A DNA stretch of 64,000 nucleotides, from positions 2,108,001-2,172,000 of the forward strand of contig NZ_CP063164.1 of assembly GCF_014931715.1 (NCBI RefSeq), written 5' to 3'. Below the pieces are notes generated by a model. The model saw only the letters and a list, made by a program, of their open reading frames with translations. It had not been told where the DNA came from and made no database searches. The position numbers and the translations under genes are program-made. Shown piece after piece: positions 14,980 to 25,241 of this stretch. Every line of letters begins with the position of its first letter. Within the stretch, counting starts at the first letter, position 1. The stretch comes from Sulfurovum indicum. GTDB lineage: Bacteria; Campylobacterota; Campylobacteria; Campylobacterales; Sulfurovaceae.

Positions 14980-15923
14980 TCTTTCACCTCAAAGTAGATC
15001 AAAAGAGTACGCTGAAAAAAGTTGTCATTATCATCACTGACCATCACATAACGGTTTTTCCCGACTCTCGCCAAACCTTCAAAGTTATCGACACTCCAAC
15101 CTTTATGAGTGTTCATTTTTGCCAGTACCTCTGTCCGGCACATCCCTTTCTTGCAATTTTTCAAATAGACTCTTTTCAGGGTCACTACAAAAGGGTTTGT
15201 CAAGCCTGTATAGGAACGTTCAAGGACCAGCAGATCACCACTCTCCATAACCTCAATAGCCGATACTGCACTTCTTCTCTCAGGTTCTGCTTTAAAGTGC
15301 CATTTTTTTCCGTTCAGTGCATAAACGGTCTGCTGTTTTTTATCATCCTGTTTCAGCGGCCATTCAGCAACAGTCAGAATACCATACTCCGGATGCCAGG
15401 CCAGCGCTTCAAGCGACTTGTTCCTTGAACGGTAGTTTTTGGGGTTCTGCAGCAGGGCAGGGATAGTATATTTTTTAATACGCTGTCCGATCTTATCAGA
15501 GTTTTTATGGAACCGGCCGATCTTCGCTTTTCCTTCAAAAGAGATCAGAAGTCGTCCTTTGGCATCGATCGTCATCCCTTCACTGTCTTTGGCCCATTTT
15601 TTAAATGCCTTGCCGCCTTTTTTAGTCAGATTCGCCGCTTCTATTGCTTCCAGCTCCTCTATCTTCTCTCCGAACCTGACATGAAAAACAAACAGTTTTC
15701 CCTCATCACTGATCATAAAGAGCTTCTGCGCTTTGGCCCAGTAGGCAACATCGGAGATTTCTGAGAATTTCAGCCCGTCGATCACACTATAGTTCAGCAC
15801 TTTCTGATCCAAAATCCGTATACTTTGCGTACTGCCATTGTTATCAGAAGGGGTGATGTCGATCGTCCGTATCCCTGCAAAAAGATTTACCGCAAGAAGA
15901 GAGAGGAGTAAAAGATATTTCAT
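14976..15923 (-). CDS. Secreted esterase-like / phytase-like beta-propeller protein
   Basis: A 315-aa protein with a signal peptide ending around NLFAG. Repeated motifs such as FSEISDVAYWAKAQKLFMIS, KDSEGMTIDAKGRLLISFE, and DNFEGLARVGKNRYVMVSDD match the phytase-like (esterase-like activity of phytase) family, which folds as a beta-propeller. The substrate is unknown. It overlaps lspA by 4 bp upstream and the PqiA-like gene by 4 bp downstream, so the three form one translationally coupled unit with glmM. Confidence 0.75.
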   Translation of the reverse strand: MKYLLLLSLLAVNLFAGIRTIDITPSDNNGSTQSIRILDQKVLNYSVIDGLKFSEISDVAYWAKAQKLFMISDEGKLFVFHVRFGEKIEELEAIEAANLTKKGGKAFKKWAKDSEGMTIDAKGRLLISFEGKAKIGRFHKNSDKIGQRIKKYTIPALLQNPKNYRSRNKSLEALAWHPEYGILTVAEWPLKQDDKKQQTVYALNGKKWHFKAEPERRSAVSAIEVMESGDLLVLERSYTGLTNPFVVTLKRVYLKNCKKGMCRTEVLAKMNTHKGWSVDNFEGLARVGKNRYVMVSDDNDNFFQRTLLIYFEVKE

Positions 15924-16369
15924 GATGTTTTGGTTTTTTCCGGGAAAAGATAAACCATAATGATGATCCAGACAACTGCCAGGTCGATCGCAACATCTGC
16001 AAAATTGAAAACGGCAAAATTAAAGCCGCAATGCCAAGCCACATAATCAACCACCCCTTCATGTACGAAACGGTCATAGAGATTCCCCAGCGCTCCACCT
16101 ATCAACAGGCCGACAGGAAAAGCATAACGCTTCATGTATCCCTCCTTCAGGACATAAAAGAGGATCATTGCGATCAACACTGCCTGGATCCACTTCAAAT
16201 ACGGTCCCATAAATGCAAACATCGAAAAGGCCACCCCTTTATTGAAGTGAAGTTCCAGGTCAATACACGTTCCCGGGCGGAAATACCCTTCCAGGAAGAG
16301 TGCTTTGATATTTTGATCAATAATAAAAGTACCGATTGCCACCAGCAAAAAAACAGAAAAAGCGCGCAT
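15920..16369 (-). CDS. lspA: Lipoprotein signal peptidase (signal peptidase II)
   Basis: LspA cleaves the signal of lipid-modified prolipoproteins at the Cys of the lipobox. It has four membrane helices in 149 aa. The catalytic aspartates are Asp108 in GVVDYV, following GNLYDR, and Asp125 in FNFADVAID. Several prolipoproteins that need it are encoded in this window. The start overlaps the glmM stop by one base. Confidence 0.95.
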   Translation of the reverse strand: MRAFSVFLLVAIGTFIIDQNIKALFLEGYFRPGTCIDLELHFNKGVAFSMFAFMGPYLKWIQAVLIAMILFYVLKEGYMKRYAFPVGLLIGGALGNLYDRFVHEGVVDYVAWHCGFNFAVFNFADVAIDLAVVWIIIMVYLFPEKTKTS

Positions 16370-17706
16370 TAAATGAGTACACCTTTAAAGAAGGCTACAC
16401 TCTTCTCCATCATCTCTTCGAGTACCTTCGCATCTTTTCCCTCAAGCAACAGACGGACCTTGTTCTCTGTCCCTGAATAGCGGAAGAGATGCCGGATCCC
16501 TTTTGATTCGATCTCCATTTTGAGGTTTTCTAGTCCATCTATCTCCTCAAACGGCCGCTTCTCTTCTACCAAAAGGTTCACCAACATTTGCGGGTACGAC
16601 TCATAGGGGTTGAAGGCTTCACTCGCTTTTTGTCCGGTGGTTACCAGGTAAGCCAGTGCCTGAAGCGCACTTGATATCCCGTCTCCTGTCTTTGCATAAT
16701 CACTGAAGATAATATGCCCGCTCTGCTCTCCACCGAAATTGATACCCTTTTCCTGCATCAGCTTCACAACATTCTTGTCACCAACAGCAGAGCGGTAGAG
16801 CTTAAGCCCATATGAGGCAAGATACTCTTCCATCCCCTGATTGCTCATCACTGTAGCCACCATACCGTCTCCCCTGAGTGTTCCCTGCTCTTTCATATAC
16901 ACAGCAAGTACCGCCATCAGCTTGTCGCCATCGACTACTTCACCCTTCTCATCCACCAGCACAAGTCTGTCTGCATCACCATCCAGTGCGATCCCCAGGT
17001 CAGCACGTTTATCCAGCACAACTTTGGCCAGATTCTCCGGATACATCGCACCACACCCTTCATTGATATTGAAGCCGTCCGGTTCATCACCGATAACCAC
17101 AACTTCCGCACCAAGCTCTTGCAATATGGTCGGACCGACAATATACCCCGCACCATTGGCACAATCGATCACTATACGCATTCCTGCTAAAGTCAGGGAC
17201 TTGGGAAAGGAGTTCTTTATATGGACGATATAGCGCCCGATGACATCATCAATACGCTTGGATTTTCCAATCTCCTTTCCCGTCACTTGTGCCGCTTCAA
17301 GTGATTCTTCATTTCTATAGATCGTCTCGATCTTCTCTTCCTCTTCACGGTTAAGCTTATTCCCTTCGCTGTCGAAGAACTTGATACCGTTATCGTAGTA
17401 AGGATTATGACTGGCAGAGATCATGATCCCTGCATCACAACGCATATTCTCTGTCAAAAATGCGATAGCAGGTGTCGGCATAGGACCGATCTGGATCACA
17501 TCAAAGCCTACTGCCGTCAAACCCGATACCAATGCATTCTCTATCATATAGCCGCTGCGGCGTGTATCTTTCCCTACCAGTATCTTGTTAGTCTTTGCAA
17601 ACTGTTTGAAGTAGATCCCCGTTGCCATTGCCAGACGCATCGTATTGATCGCACTTACCTTTTTCCCCGCTTCCCCCCGTACACCATCTGTTCCAAAAAG
17701 AGTCAC
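16369..17706 (-). CDS. glmM: Phosphoglucosamine mutase
   Basis: GlmM interconverts glucosamine-6-phosphate and glucosamine-1-phosphate for UDP-GlcNAc synthesis. The 445-aa length is standard. The phosphoserine loop [16 protein letters not shown] has Ser99, the metal loop is [12 protein letters not shown], the sugar loop is GGEQSGH, and the phosphate-binding loop is [11 protein letters not shown]. It heads a leftward operon with lspA. The neighbouring rpsT-prfA genes run the other way. Confidence 0.96.
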   Translation of the reverse strand: MTLFGTDGVRGEAGKKVSAINTMRLAMATGIYFKQFAKTNKILVGKDTRRSGYMIENALVSGLTAVGFDVIQIGPMPTPAIAFLTENMRCDAGIMISASHNPYYDNGIKFFDSEGNKLNREEEEKIETIYRNEESLEAAQVTGKEIGKSKRIDDVIGRYIVHIKNSFPKSLTLAGMRIVIDCANGAGYIVGPTILQELGAEVVVIGDEPDGFNINEGCGAMYPENLAKVVLDKRADLGIALDGDADRLVLVDEKGEVVDGDKLMAVLAVYMKEQGTLRGDGMVATVMSNQGMEEYLASYGLKLYRSAVGDKNVVKLMQEKGINFGGEQSGHIIFSDYAKTGDGISSALQALAYLVTTGQKASEAFNPYESYPQMLVNLLVEEKRPFEEIDGLENLKMEIESKGIRHLFRYSGTENKVRLLLEGKDAKVLEEMMEKSVAFFKGVLI

Positions 17707-17884
17707 AATAAGTTCCTTGCCATAATTTATCAGACTTAATTTTATCGAAATTTCATTAACCTCCCTGATTTTAGCCTCTTTTAAGTTTATTAATAAATAT
17801 TTAATCTTTTTTTAGATATTATTCGCCAACTATTTTCACTCTATAGTATATGAGTGTTACAACAATATCCAAAAAGGAATCCTA

Positions 17885-18154
17885 ATGGCACACCACAAGT
17901 CAGCAAAAAAGCGTATTTTGCAAACGGCGAAGAGAACAGAAAGAAACAGATACTATAGAACACGTATCAAAAATATCGTAAAAGCGGTTCATGAAGCAGT
18001 AGCAGCAGCAGACAAAGAAGCTGCCGCTGAAGCATTCAAGATCGCAAACAAGCAGATCCACTCACTTGTAAGCAAAGGTTTCATCAAGAAACAGACTGCT
18101 GCAAGAAAAGTAAGCCGTCTTCACAAGATGGTAAACAATATCGAAGCTGCATAA
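17885..18154 (+). CDS. rpsT: 30S ribosomal protein S20
   Basis: An 89-aa, highly basic protein that binds 16S rRNA. The sequence begins [13 protein letters not shown] and ends with the conserved [17 protein letters not shown] segment. It starts at an ATG behind AAAAGGA and lies 57 bp upstream of prfA. A TATAGT-like -10 sequence is visible near 17841-17850. Confidence 0.97.
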   Translation: MAHHKSAKKRILQTAKRTERNRYYRTRIKNIVKAVHEAVAAADKEAAAEAFKIANKQIHSLVSKGFIKKQTAARKVSRLHKMVNNIEAA

Positions 18155-18211
18155 GCAGTCTTCGACCTCCCCTTCAATATCTCAATTTAAAATTCAATAC
18201 AAAGAACGCCT

Positions 18212-19279
18212 ATGTTCAAAGAAAAACTTCAACCTTTTATCGATAGACACAATGAGATCAGTGAACTGCTGAGTTCCCCGGATATTGCCAGTGATATCAA
18301 CCGCATGACAGAATTAAGCAAAGAACAGGCGGGACTTAATGAACTGGTAGAGAAAGCCAGGCGCTACATTGAAACAGCAGAAGCCATAGAAGAGAACAAA
18401 GAGCTTCTGGGTGATCCCGAACTGGGAGACCTTGCCAAAGAGGAGCTCTCCATACTTGAACCTGTACTCCCGGAACTCGAAGAGGAGATCAAGGTGTTGA
18501 TGATCCCCAAAGACAAGAATGATGACAAGAATATCTATCTTGAACTTCGTGCCGGAGCAGGAGGGGATGAAAGTGCCCTCTTTGTTGCAGATATGTTCAA
18601 AATGTACACACGCTATGCCGAACAGATGGGATGGAGGGTTGAGATCGTCAGCTCCAGTGAGGGGACAGCAGGTGGCTACAAAGAGCTTATTGCACAGATC
18701 AAAGGAGAAGGTGTCTACTCCAAGCTCAAGTATGAGGCGGGGACACACCGGGTACAACGTGTTCCGGATACAGAAACACAAGGGCGTGTCCATACCTCAG
18801 CGATCACTGTAGCCGTTATCCCGGAGGTGGATGATGTCGAGGTAGATATCAAACCAAACGAGATCAAAATGGATGTCTACCGCTCCAGCGGCTGTGGAGG
18901 ACAATCGGTCAATACTACCGACTCGGCTGTACGTCTTACACACATCCCTACCGGTATTGTCGTCGCGATCCAGGATGAAAAGTCACAGCACAAAAACCGT
19001 GACAAGGCAATGAAAGTACTCAAAGCACGTGTTTATGAAGCAGAGCTTCAAAAACAGCTTGACGAAACAGCCGGGCAGCGTAAACTTCAGGTTGGATCAG
19101 GAGATCGCTCTGAAAAGATAAGAACCTACAACTACCCGCAGAACAGGCTCACTGATCATCGCATTGGACTTACCCTCTATGCTCTGGATGATGTCATGAA
19201 CAACGGGAACCTGCAGCTGGTCATCGACCCGCTTATTGCCCATGCACAGGCAGAAGCCATCCAGGAAGCAGGACTGTAG
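18212..19279 (+). CDS. prfA: Peptide chain release factor 1
   Basis: RF1 reads UAA and UAG stop codons and triggers peptide release. The GGQ motif is at residues 229-231 ([18 protein letters not shown]). The stop-codon recognition tripeptide is PDT at 185-187 ([13 protein letters not shown]) where many RF1 proteins have PAT or PVT. At 355 aa it is of normal length. It probably shares a transcript with rpsT. Confidence 0.96.
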   Translation: MFKEKLQPFIDRHNEISELLSSPDIASDINRMTELSKEQAGLNELVEKARRYIETAEAIEENKELLGDPELGDLAKEELSILEPVLPELEEEIKVLMIPKDKNDDKNIYLELRAGAGGDESALFVADMFKMYTRYAEQMGWRVEIVSSSEGTAGGYKELIAQIKGEGVYSKLKYEAGTHRVQRVPDTETQGRVHTSAITVAVIPEVDDVEVDIKPNEIKMDVYRSSGCGGQSVNTTDSAVRLTHIPTGIVVAIQDEKSQHKNRDKAMKVLKARVYEAELQKQLDETAGQRKLQVGSGDRSEKIRTYNYPQNRLTDHRIGLTLYALDDVMNNGNLQLVIDPLIAHAQAEAIQEAGL

Positions 19280-19414
19280 GCATCTGATCTCTTGGTGCAT
19301 GAACACACACCCTGCATGCCAAACATATTACGTTGGTCTGTCAAAACAGGAGAACGTTTGGCAACACCTAAACCTGCAACACTCAATACCAAATAACACC
19401 AACAGTGTTACGGT

Positions 19415-20374
19415 TCATTCATCCATTGCCTCTATCTCTGCATACACTTTATCCAAATGGCGTCCCAGCGTATGTTCTATACCGTCCCATGCTTTATAGG
19501 CTTCCAATCGTGCCTTTACTTTATCTGCAACTTCATAAGGTTCCACTTCATCTTCATATGCTTTTGCTATCTCTTCTGTGATCACCTTCAAATAGGCAAG
19601 GTATGGTTCTACCGTCTCTTTTCTTCTGCCTGATTGTCCGTGTCCCGGTACATACATCTTCATTTCCGGTTCGGCCATGATCTCCTCAAGCAGCTTTCTG
19701 TTCCCAAAAACACTGGAGGTACTGTCAAAAGCACCAAAGCGTCCCCTCATTACATTGTCTCCCAAAAAGAGTGTATTTGAGTTGACATGTTCGATAAGCA
19801 GGTCAGTATCTGTATGTGCTGTTTTGGGATGTCTTACTACAAATATTTCACTGTCAACTTCTATTTTGTCACCCATCTTCAAGGCTCTTGTCGGATAGGC
19901 AAATTCCTTTGTGCCTTTGAGATTCCCGGTCATACGATCCAAAATATTATACCATTTCTCCGCCTCACCTGCCTTGGCCTCGGCTATCATATGCTCATCT
20001 GCATAAATAACCGCTTTGGGATACTTCTCTGCAATTGCCTTGTTGGCAAACCAGTGGTCACCGTGCTTATGCGTATTAAAGATCGCCAGGATCGGTTTTT
20101 TGCTGACATTCTCTATCTCTGAAAGTACTTTTTCCCCTATATTGTAGTTCCCTCCCGGATCAACAATGATCAATCCGTTCTTCCCTTCAATCACCGCAGG
20201 GTTGTTCATAAACCCTTCATTCTCTTTGTTCGGTTCAGTAACTGGTCCATGCATGACATAAATATTCTCATGCAGTTTTTCAAATTTGAACTCTCCGTAT
20301 TTTCCCAATACAAAAGCATTCAGACCTGTCATCAACAATAGTACCCCTATCAAACTACCTGTTACTCTTTTCAT
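19415..20374 (-). CDS. Exported metallo-beta-lactamase-fold hydrolase
   Basis: A 319-aa protein with an N-terminal signal or anchor (LLLMTGLNAFVLG) and an MBL-fold domain. The zinc motif THKHGDHW gives His102, His104, Asp106 and His107. Further metal ligands are probably in the KTAHTDTDL, LGDNVMRG and VPGHGQSG segments. It resembles periplasmic MBL proteins near sulfur-oxidation genes (SoxH-like), and soxCDYZ follows close by on the same strand. The substrate is unknown. Confidence 0.8.
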   Translation of the reverse strand: MKRVTGSLIGVLLLMTGLNAFVLGKYGEFKFEKLHENIYVMHGPVTEPNKENEGFMNNPAVIEGKNGLIIVDPGGNYNIGEKVLSEIENVSKKPILAIFNTHKHGDHWFANKAIAEKYPKAVIYADEHMIAEAKAGEAEKWYNILDRMTGNLKGTKEFAYPTRALKMGDKIEVDSEIFVVRHPKTAHTDTDLLIEHVNSNTLFLGDNVMRGRFGAFDSTSSVFGNRKLLEEIMAEPEMKMYVPGHGQSGRRKETVEPYLAYLKVITEEIAKAYEDEVEPYEVADKVKARLEAYKAWDGIEHTLGRHLDKVYAEIEAMDE

Positions 20375-20438
20375 TGTATACCTTCTCCATTTTCTTATTT
20401 CTTACTAAAATTATAGTGAATCCGATATAATAATCACC

Positions 20439-20612
20439 ATAATCCCGAAATATGCATTAGAATCACTCGAAGTTCACCAAATGCTTGCGCTATAGGTGTT
20501 TGCAAAAAATTTGAGGTTAACCCAAAGGTTAATCGATGATTTTCTCGTAAATGGCTATGGTGCAATGATTTGTGTGAAATAGAGTGGTTTCTATTGCATA
20601 ATTCGGGATAAT
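20439..20612. mobile_element. Fold-back (MITE-like) element, 174 bp
   Basis: The left half (ATAATCCCGAAATATGCATT onward) and the reverse complement of the right half (ATTATCCCGAATTATGCAAT onward) match over roughly 55-60 bp each, with scattered mismatches and small gaps. The whole element can fold into one long hairpin. It contains no ORF and sits between the MBL-fold gene and the gene at 20633. A related end (CCCGAAATAACGCATTA) may be present near 26826. Confidence 0.7.
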
Positions 20613-20632
20613 ATAATATCTTAGGAACAACT

Positions 20633-21100
20633 ATGTCGCAATTTCAACAGATCGACTCAACTGAAAATATCCGAACTGTCATTAAAGCAGCTTTCGATAC
20701 TGACCTGCCGCTTAGCGGTGGATGGGGATACACACAGGATATTGCTACACTGATTGATGACAATCCAGACAAACTTCCTCTCTCACAACTCGAGCATATG
20801 ATCGCCTCTATGCGGGCATATCTTGAGATGAATCTGACACAGGAAAAAGCCAAGCGGTACGGAAGCATCAATCTCAGGGAAGTAGACAGAAGTGTCGTTG
20901 AAAAAGAGAAGCAGCTTTACCATAAAGTGATCTATGAGATCTCAGCCATGCGAGAAGAGGTCTATGCTGCTTTCATCGATGAATACAAAGAAGGGTACGG
21001 GAAAGAGAACTTTGACATAGCATTACACTTTCAACGCAGAAAAGAAGCAACACTCATTCGCAAAGAGATACACTGGTTCGAAGTGAGTCAAGTCATTTAA
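20633..21100 (+). CDS. Hypothetical cytoplasmic protein (155 aa)
   Basis: A soluble, acidic, helix-rich protein without a signal or membrane segment. Recognisable blocks are DLPLSGGWGYTQDIATLIDD near the N-terminus and a basic, aromatic C-terminus. I do not recognise the family. It stands alone on the plus strand between leftward genes, next to a fold-back element. A perfect 8-bp hairpin (AAGTGATC, CCTT, GATCACTT) begins at its stop codon. Confidence 0.7.
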   Translation: MSQFQQIDSTENIRTVIKAAFDTDLPLSGGWGYTQDIATLIDDNPDKLPLSQLEHMIASMRAYLEMNLTQEKAKRYGSINLREVDRSVVEKEKQLYHKVIYEISAMREEVYAAFIDEYKEGYGKENFDIALHFQRRKEATLIRKEIHWFEVSQVI

Positions 21101-21175
21101 GTGATCCCTTGATCACTTAGAGTACCTGAATCCTTTGCCTGTCCCCAGGGATCAGGCAAAAAGAAAGTAAGAAGA

Positions 21176-21475
21176 TTACTTTATCTTCTTGCTCTCTGTC
21201 ACAGTTTTTCCCGAAAGATCTGTCCATGTAATCTCGATCTTTCCGCCTTTCTGTCCTTTAAACTTGAATTTCCACTGCGGGTTCTTGGACCAGAATTGAC
21301 TTGTAGAGACATCATATACTACTTTATCACCCACTTTTGCAGAAATGTGCGTAATAAAGTTTGCTTCTTTCCCTTTTTTCTTTGCCTGGTCGTAAGTAAG
21401 CATGTCATGTTTAGCCATTACTTTTACGCCAATAACACCATTTTTTTCTTTTGCTTTGATTTTCATATTACCCAT
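21176..21475 (-). CDS. soxZ: Sulfur carrier complex subunit SoxZ
   Basis: A 99-aa protein that forms the SoxYZ carrier, on which sulfur intermediates of thiosulfate oxidation are bound. Family features include the N-terminal MKIKAKEKNGVIGVKVMAKH and FITHISAKVGDKVVYDVSTS. It has no signal peptide of its own, and SoxZ is normally exported with SoxY. It is the last gene of soxCDYZ. The ATG at 21475 has AGGA about five bases upstream. Confidence 0.95.
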   Translation of the reverse strand: MGNMKIKAKEKNGVIGVKVMAKHDMLTYDQAKKKGKEANFITHISAKVGDKVVYDVSTSQFWSKNPQWKFKFKGQKGGKIEITWTDLSGKTVTESKKIK

Positions 21476-21520
21476 GATATTCCTTTATCTTTTCTCAATT
21501 CTTTACAAGTCGTGCAGGTC

Positions 21521-21976
21521 TTAACCTTCACATCCGCCAAGTGCAACTTCAAGAGTCATAGCACCCTTGTAGAATTTACCGTCCGCACCTTCGAGGATAG
21601 CTGTGATCGTACCGGATTTTTTCATCTTGATCTTAAACATATAGTCAATGATAGAGTCTTTGTCACATGAGAATACACATACTGTTGCTTCCGGGTTTGC
21701 ATCCTGGAATACCGCTACAGATTTCGCTACAAGATCAGACTTCACTGTTACAGGGATTGCTCCTCCGTTACTTGCCACCTTTGGTGCTTTTACTGTTACT
21801 CCGCTCTCTTCGGGCTTGATATCACCATACAAAGCTTTGATCGCATCAGGTACAGTATGTGCTGTCCAGGCATCAGGCTTTGTTTTTCTAAAGTCGATCG
21901 TGCTCAGTGCACTTAAAGTTGCTGGCAATGTTGCCATTGCCAACACACCAAAACCAATAAAATTTCTTCTGTTCAT
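21521..21976 (-). CDS. soxY: Sulfur carrier protein SoxY
   Basis: A 151-aa periplasmic carrier with a Tat signal (MNRRNFIGFG). The C-terminal swinging arm, whose Cys carries the sulfur substrate, ends LGGCEG, where most SoxY proteins end GGCGG. The carrier Cys keeps its position third from the end. It lies between soxD and soxZ in the same operon. Confidence 0.94.
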   Translation of the reverse strand: MNRRNFIGFGVLAMATLPATLSALSTIDFRKTKPDAWTAHTVPDAIKALYGDIKPEESGVTVKAPKVASNGGAIPVTVKSDLVAKSVAVFQDANPEATVCVFSCDKDSIIDYMFKIKMKKSGTITAILEGADGKFYKGAMTLEVALGGCEG

Positions 21977-22069
21977 ACTATTTCCTTTTATCTGAAATTG
22001 ATAGGTACCAAAGGCTTGTAACCTTGGATACCATTATACACTAATAATCGTGAAGCAAATGTGAATTTA

Positions 22070-23200
22070 CTATTTGCTTGCACCCACCATATAGTCTACG
22101 ATCTCTTTGATCTTCTCATCAGAAAGTGATGTACCGCCTTTTGGAGGCATACCGCCTTTACCATTGATCGCATTATCGTAAACTTTGTCGATACCTTGCT
22201 TCAGCACTGCTGCCCAGGCTTTTTTGTCACCGACTGCAGGTGCACCCATTGCATCTGTAGCATGGCATACAGAACAAGATGCTTCATATGCTTTTTTACC
22301 AGGATGTTCTGTACCTGCTCCCTCTTTTTTTGCAGGAAGGTCTTTTTTGTTAGACAAAGGTGGCTGATAGTCACTAATACCTGCTCCCTGAATTCTTGCG
22401 ATCTTTGCTTCACCTTTGAAACAGTTTTTCATACAGCGTGTTCCATTTCCGTAATTGCTGACATCGTTGAAATACTTACGTGCATTCTCAAGACCGTTCT
22501 TTCCGTCAATCTTCGGCTCGAAACCATCTTTATTTGGCATAACAAGTTTCAAGAACTTCTCTCTGTTGAGCTCATATTCATCATCAAGCTCTTCTCCATC
22601 AATCATCAATTCATTGATAGAGATAATATATGCACACAATGCATATACTTCATCATCAGTCAGAGTCATTGGTGCAGGGTGAGGCATACCGGTTTTAATA
22701 TACCACCAAAGTGTACTAGCCTGCGGCCAGTATGTACCGAATACACGGATCGGACCATCATCATCCGGAGTCAGTCTCTGGTTTGTCAAACTCTTTTGTC
22801 CTTCATAGGCATTCCCTTTTTGAAGTGCCGGATATCCTGCTCCGCCTGTACCGAAATCAAAGTGACAGGAGGCACATTTTGCCTCATATACTGCATCACC
22901 TTCTTCAACTGTACCTTTTCCTTCAGGAAGACCGGTACCGTCAGGCATTACATCGATATCCCATGCTTTTATCTCATCAGGAGTTGCTGCTCTTCCAAGA
23001 TTAAAAGATGTTTTATGTGCCTTTTCATTTACATAGTAAGCTGATGTCTTTCCTTTTTTCACAGGATATGTCACACCACCATCGATAACTTTTTTACCAT
23101 TCGCATAGGTACGTGACGCATCACTTCCTGCAAACAGTGTCGTTGATGCAGCCGCTACAACAACTGCCGACAACAATACATTACGATAAGACTTGAACAT
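22070..23200 (-). CDS. soxD: SoxD-type dihaem cytochrome c
   Basis: A 376-aa exported cytochrome that accepts electrons from SoxC. The Sec signal ends near TTLFAGS. Two haem c motifs are visible: CASCH at 109-113 and CSVCH at 309-313. The region between includes GTYWPQASTLWWYIKTGMP, typical of SoxD-like first haem domains. The start overlaps soxC by 20 bp. A CMKNC segment at about 256-260 is not a haem motif. Confidence 0.92.
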   Translation of the reverse strand: MFKSYRNVLLSAVVVAAASTTLFAGSDASRTYANGKKVIDGGVTYPVKKGKTSAYYVNEKAHKTSFNLGRAATPDEIKAWDIDVMPDGTGLPEGKGTVEEGDAVYEAKCASCHFDFGTGGAGYPALQKGNAYEGQKSLTNQRLTPDDDGPIRVFGTYWPQASTLWWYIKTGMPHPAPMTLTDDEVYALCAYIISINELMIDGEELDDEYELNREKFLKLVMPNKDGFEPKIDGKNGLENARKYFNDVSNYGNGTRCMKNCFKGEAKIARIQGAGISDYQPPLSNKKDLPAKKEGAGTEHPGKKAYEASCSVCHATDAMGAPAVGDKKAWAAVLKQGIDKVYDNAINGKGGMPPKGGTSLSDEKIKEIVDYMVGASK

Positions 23201-24512
23201 TGTTCACCTCCCCTTTTGCTGTTACTTCCCAGGTATGGATACCGTTTCTGTGGTAGACTGATTCTACACCCATTACTTCTCTCTCATGCTTGACTGTCGG
23301 CTGAATATGTCCGGCATTGTCTCTTGCACGACTCGAAAGCAGCAATGGTTTTCCTTCATACTTGTAAATGTAGCTGAATCTTGTCCATGCTTTTGGCAAT
23401 ACAAGACCTTTCAAACTGGCCTCTACCCAATTCTTACCACCGTCAAATGAGATATCAACACCTTCTATCGTACCCATACCAGACCATGCAAGACCTTCAA
23501 TCTCTACAATATCGCCTTTTTTGAGATCCGTCCAAGGCTTCTCAGGGCACGGTGTGGTAATGACAGAGTTCACTTCGTTTGCATAGAAGTGCTGGATCGC
23601 TTTACCTGATTTTTTAAGTGCTGTATATTTTGCTGTCTCTTCTTTTGCATAGTATGGCTCAGAAGCAAACTCAAGACGGCACAGCCATTTCACACACAAG
23701 TTACCTTCCCATCCCGGTACAAGCAGTCTGATCGGATATCCCTGCTCTGGTCTGAGTGCTTCACCGTTTTGTCCCCAAACGATCATTGCATCATCAAGTA
23801 CCTTGTCGATCGGTACCGTTCTCCCCATATGAGAGTTGTCTGCACCCTCTGCAAGCATCCATCTTGCATTTGGTTTCAACCCAAGATCTTTAAGAATATC
23901 TTTGATATAGACACCGGTCCACTCTGCACAGCTCATCATACCTTTAGCGAACTGAATAGACGGGAACTGCGGGTTTCTCCACTCCGGACCACCATTTGCC
24001 GGACACTCTATGAAGTGGATTCTGCTTACACTCGGGTAACGCTTAAGTTCATCCATGGTAAGCACCAATGTCTTCTCAACAAGACCGTGGATCATTAACC
24101 TGTGTTCATTAGGGTCGATCTCTGCTGTACCACCGTGGCAACGGCTGAAGAAAAGACCGTTTGGTGTGATCACCCCTTGCATATCCTGGATCGGACACAT
24201 CGCGATCGATGCATACCAGTTACCTGAAGAGAGGAGTTTGGTGTTCCTTCTTGTAACATTATGCTCATACGGTGATGGTTGCCCATACAAGTTATGTGTT
24301 ACAGGATAACCGAATGTTGTTCCCCATGGTTTCTCTTCCAAAATTGCTGGATCGCCTTTGAGCTCTTTATGCTCTTTTGCATCTATCTTCACCGGTGCCA
24401 TTACACTTGCAGCCGCCATTGCACTGACCGAGAATGCCGCCGATTTTCTAAAAAAGTCTCTTCTGCCGGACTGAATGGTTTCAGCTTCAGAAGCTTTACT
24501 TATCTTAGTCAT
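23181..24512 (-). CDS. soxC: Sulfane dehydrogenase molybdenum subunit SoxC
   Basis: A 443-aa sulfite-oxidase-family protein that oxidises SoxY-bound sulfane sulfur, with electrons passed to SoxD. The Tat signal is RRDFFRKSAAF at 17-27. The molybdopterin domain has the FFSRCHGGTAEIDP segment and the Mo-ligand Cys170 in HFIECPANGGPEW, followed by a dimerisation domain with the SFDGGKNW motif. It begins the soxCDYZ operon. No soxAXB genes are in the window. Confidence 0.95.
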   Translation of the reverse strand: MTKISKASEAETIQSGRRDFFRKSAAFSVSAMAAASVMAPVKIDAKEHKELKGDPAILEEKPWGTTFGYPVTHNLYGQPSPYEHNVTRRNTKLLSSGNWYASIAMCPIQDMQGVITPNGLFFSRCHGGTAEIDPNEHRLMIHGLVEKTLVLTMDELKRYPSVSRIHFIECPANGGPEWRNPQFPSIQFAKGMMSCAEWTGVYIKDILKDLGLKPNARWMLAEGADNSHMGRTVPIDKVLDDAMIVWGQNGEALRPEQGYPIRLLVPGWEGNLCVKWLCRLEFASEPYYAKEETAKYTALKKSGKAIQHFYANEVNSVITTPCPEKPWTDLKKGDIVEIEGLAWSGMGTIEGVDISFDGGKNWVEASLKGLVLPKAWTRFSYIYKYEGKPLLLSSRARDNAGHIQPTVKHEREVMGVESVYHRNGIHTWEVTAKGEVNNVQVLS

Positions 24513-24740
24513 ATTACCTCCTTATTTTTCTTATGTAGCACTCCTATCTCGATATGAGCAGAGACACTATTGTCATTGATTGTAATCGAAATTGAGTTAA
24601 ATTGTCAAGCAAAATAACAAATATTTTCTTTTGTCTCACAATATTCGTAAAAAATATACATATTATTAGCAATTCCAATATATTATCAATAAAATATTTT
24701 AATATAATCAGAAAAATAGAACAAATGAAAGCATACTTCA

Positions 24741-24761
24741 TTATCTTAATTATGATAAAAT
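24741..24761 (+). promoter_or_regulatory. Near-palindrome upstream of the MOSC gene (candidate operator)
   Basis: TTATCTTAATTATGATAA at 24741-24758 is a near-perfect palindrome, 29 bp before the MOSC start and in the intergenic region shared with soxC. Its right half extends to TAATTATGATAAAAT, a 14/15 match to the repeats upstream of tpx. The regulator is unknown. Confidence 0.4.
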
Positions 24762-24789
24762 AAAGGATCATAAACAAGAGGATAATACC

Positions 24790-25227
24790 ATGAAAGAGGT
24801 CGGGAAGATACATGCCCTTTTCATTTCCCAGAAAGGCATAGAATACCCTGTTGCCAGACAGAGTGTTCTTGTTGATCCTAAAGGGATCAGCGAAGACAAG
24901 CATTATAATACGGCTCCGGAACGTACAGTACTCATTACCTCCCTTGAGAGTTACCATATAGTCAAGGAGCAGCTTGGTACCAGCATGCCTCACGGGTACC
25001 TGGGGGAGAATCTCCTCATAGACTACAACCCGTATCATCTGCCCCTTGGCACACAACTGCAGGTAGGTACTGCAACTTTGGAGATCACCCAGAACTGTAC
25101 TCTCTGCAACCACTTGGCAAAACTTAACAAACACATCCCGAAACTTCTAAAGGATGACAGAGGTATCTTTGCAAAAGTAGTCAAAGAGGGAGAGATCAAA
25201 ACCGGGGATTCTATCCGTATTCTCTAA
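24790..25227 (+). CDS. MOSC domain protein
   Basis: A 145-aa stand-alone MOSC domain, the sulfur-carrier domain also found at the C-terminus of molybdenum cofactor sulfurases. Typical blocks are GISEDKHYNT, GYLGENLLID and the conserved Cys region ITQNCTLCNHL. It is divergent from soxC and may serve the molybdenum cofactor or a sulfur transfer step, which is inference from position. An AGAGGA site precedes the ATG. Confidence 0.88.
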   Translation: MKEVGKIHALFISQKGIEYPVARQSVLVDPKGISEDKHYNTAPERTVLITSLESYHIVKEQLGTSMPHGYLGENLLIDYNPYHLPLGTQLQVGTATLEITQNCTLCNHLAKLNKHIPKLLKDDRGIFAKVVKEGEIKTGDSIRIL

Positions 25228-25241
25228 ATCCGGTCGCGCTT

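Noticed and set aside
19177-19392. A leftward ORF at the end of prfA, with a plausible-looking first 40 residues
   Set aside because: Most of it is antisense to prfA, and the rest has no ribosome site or known motif. It may be a remnant but I cannot support a gene.
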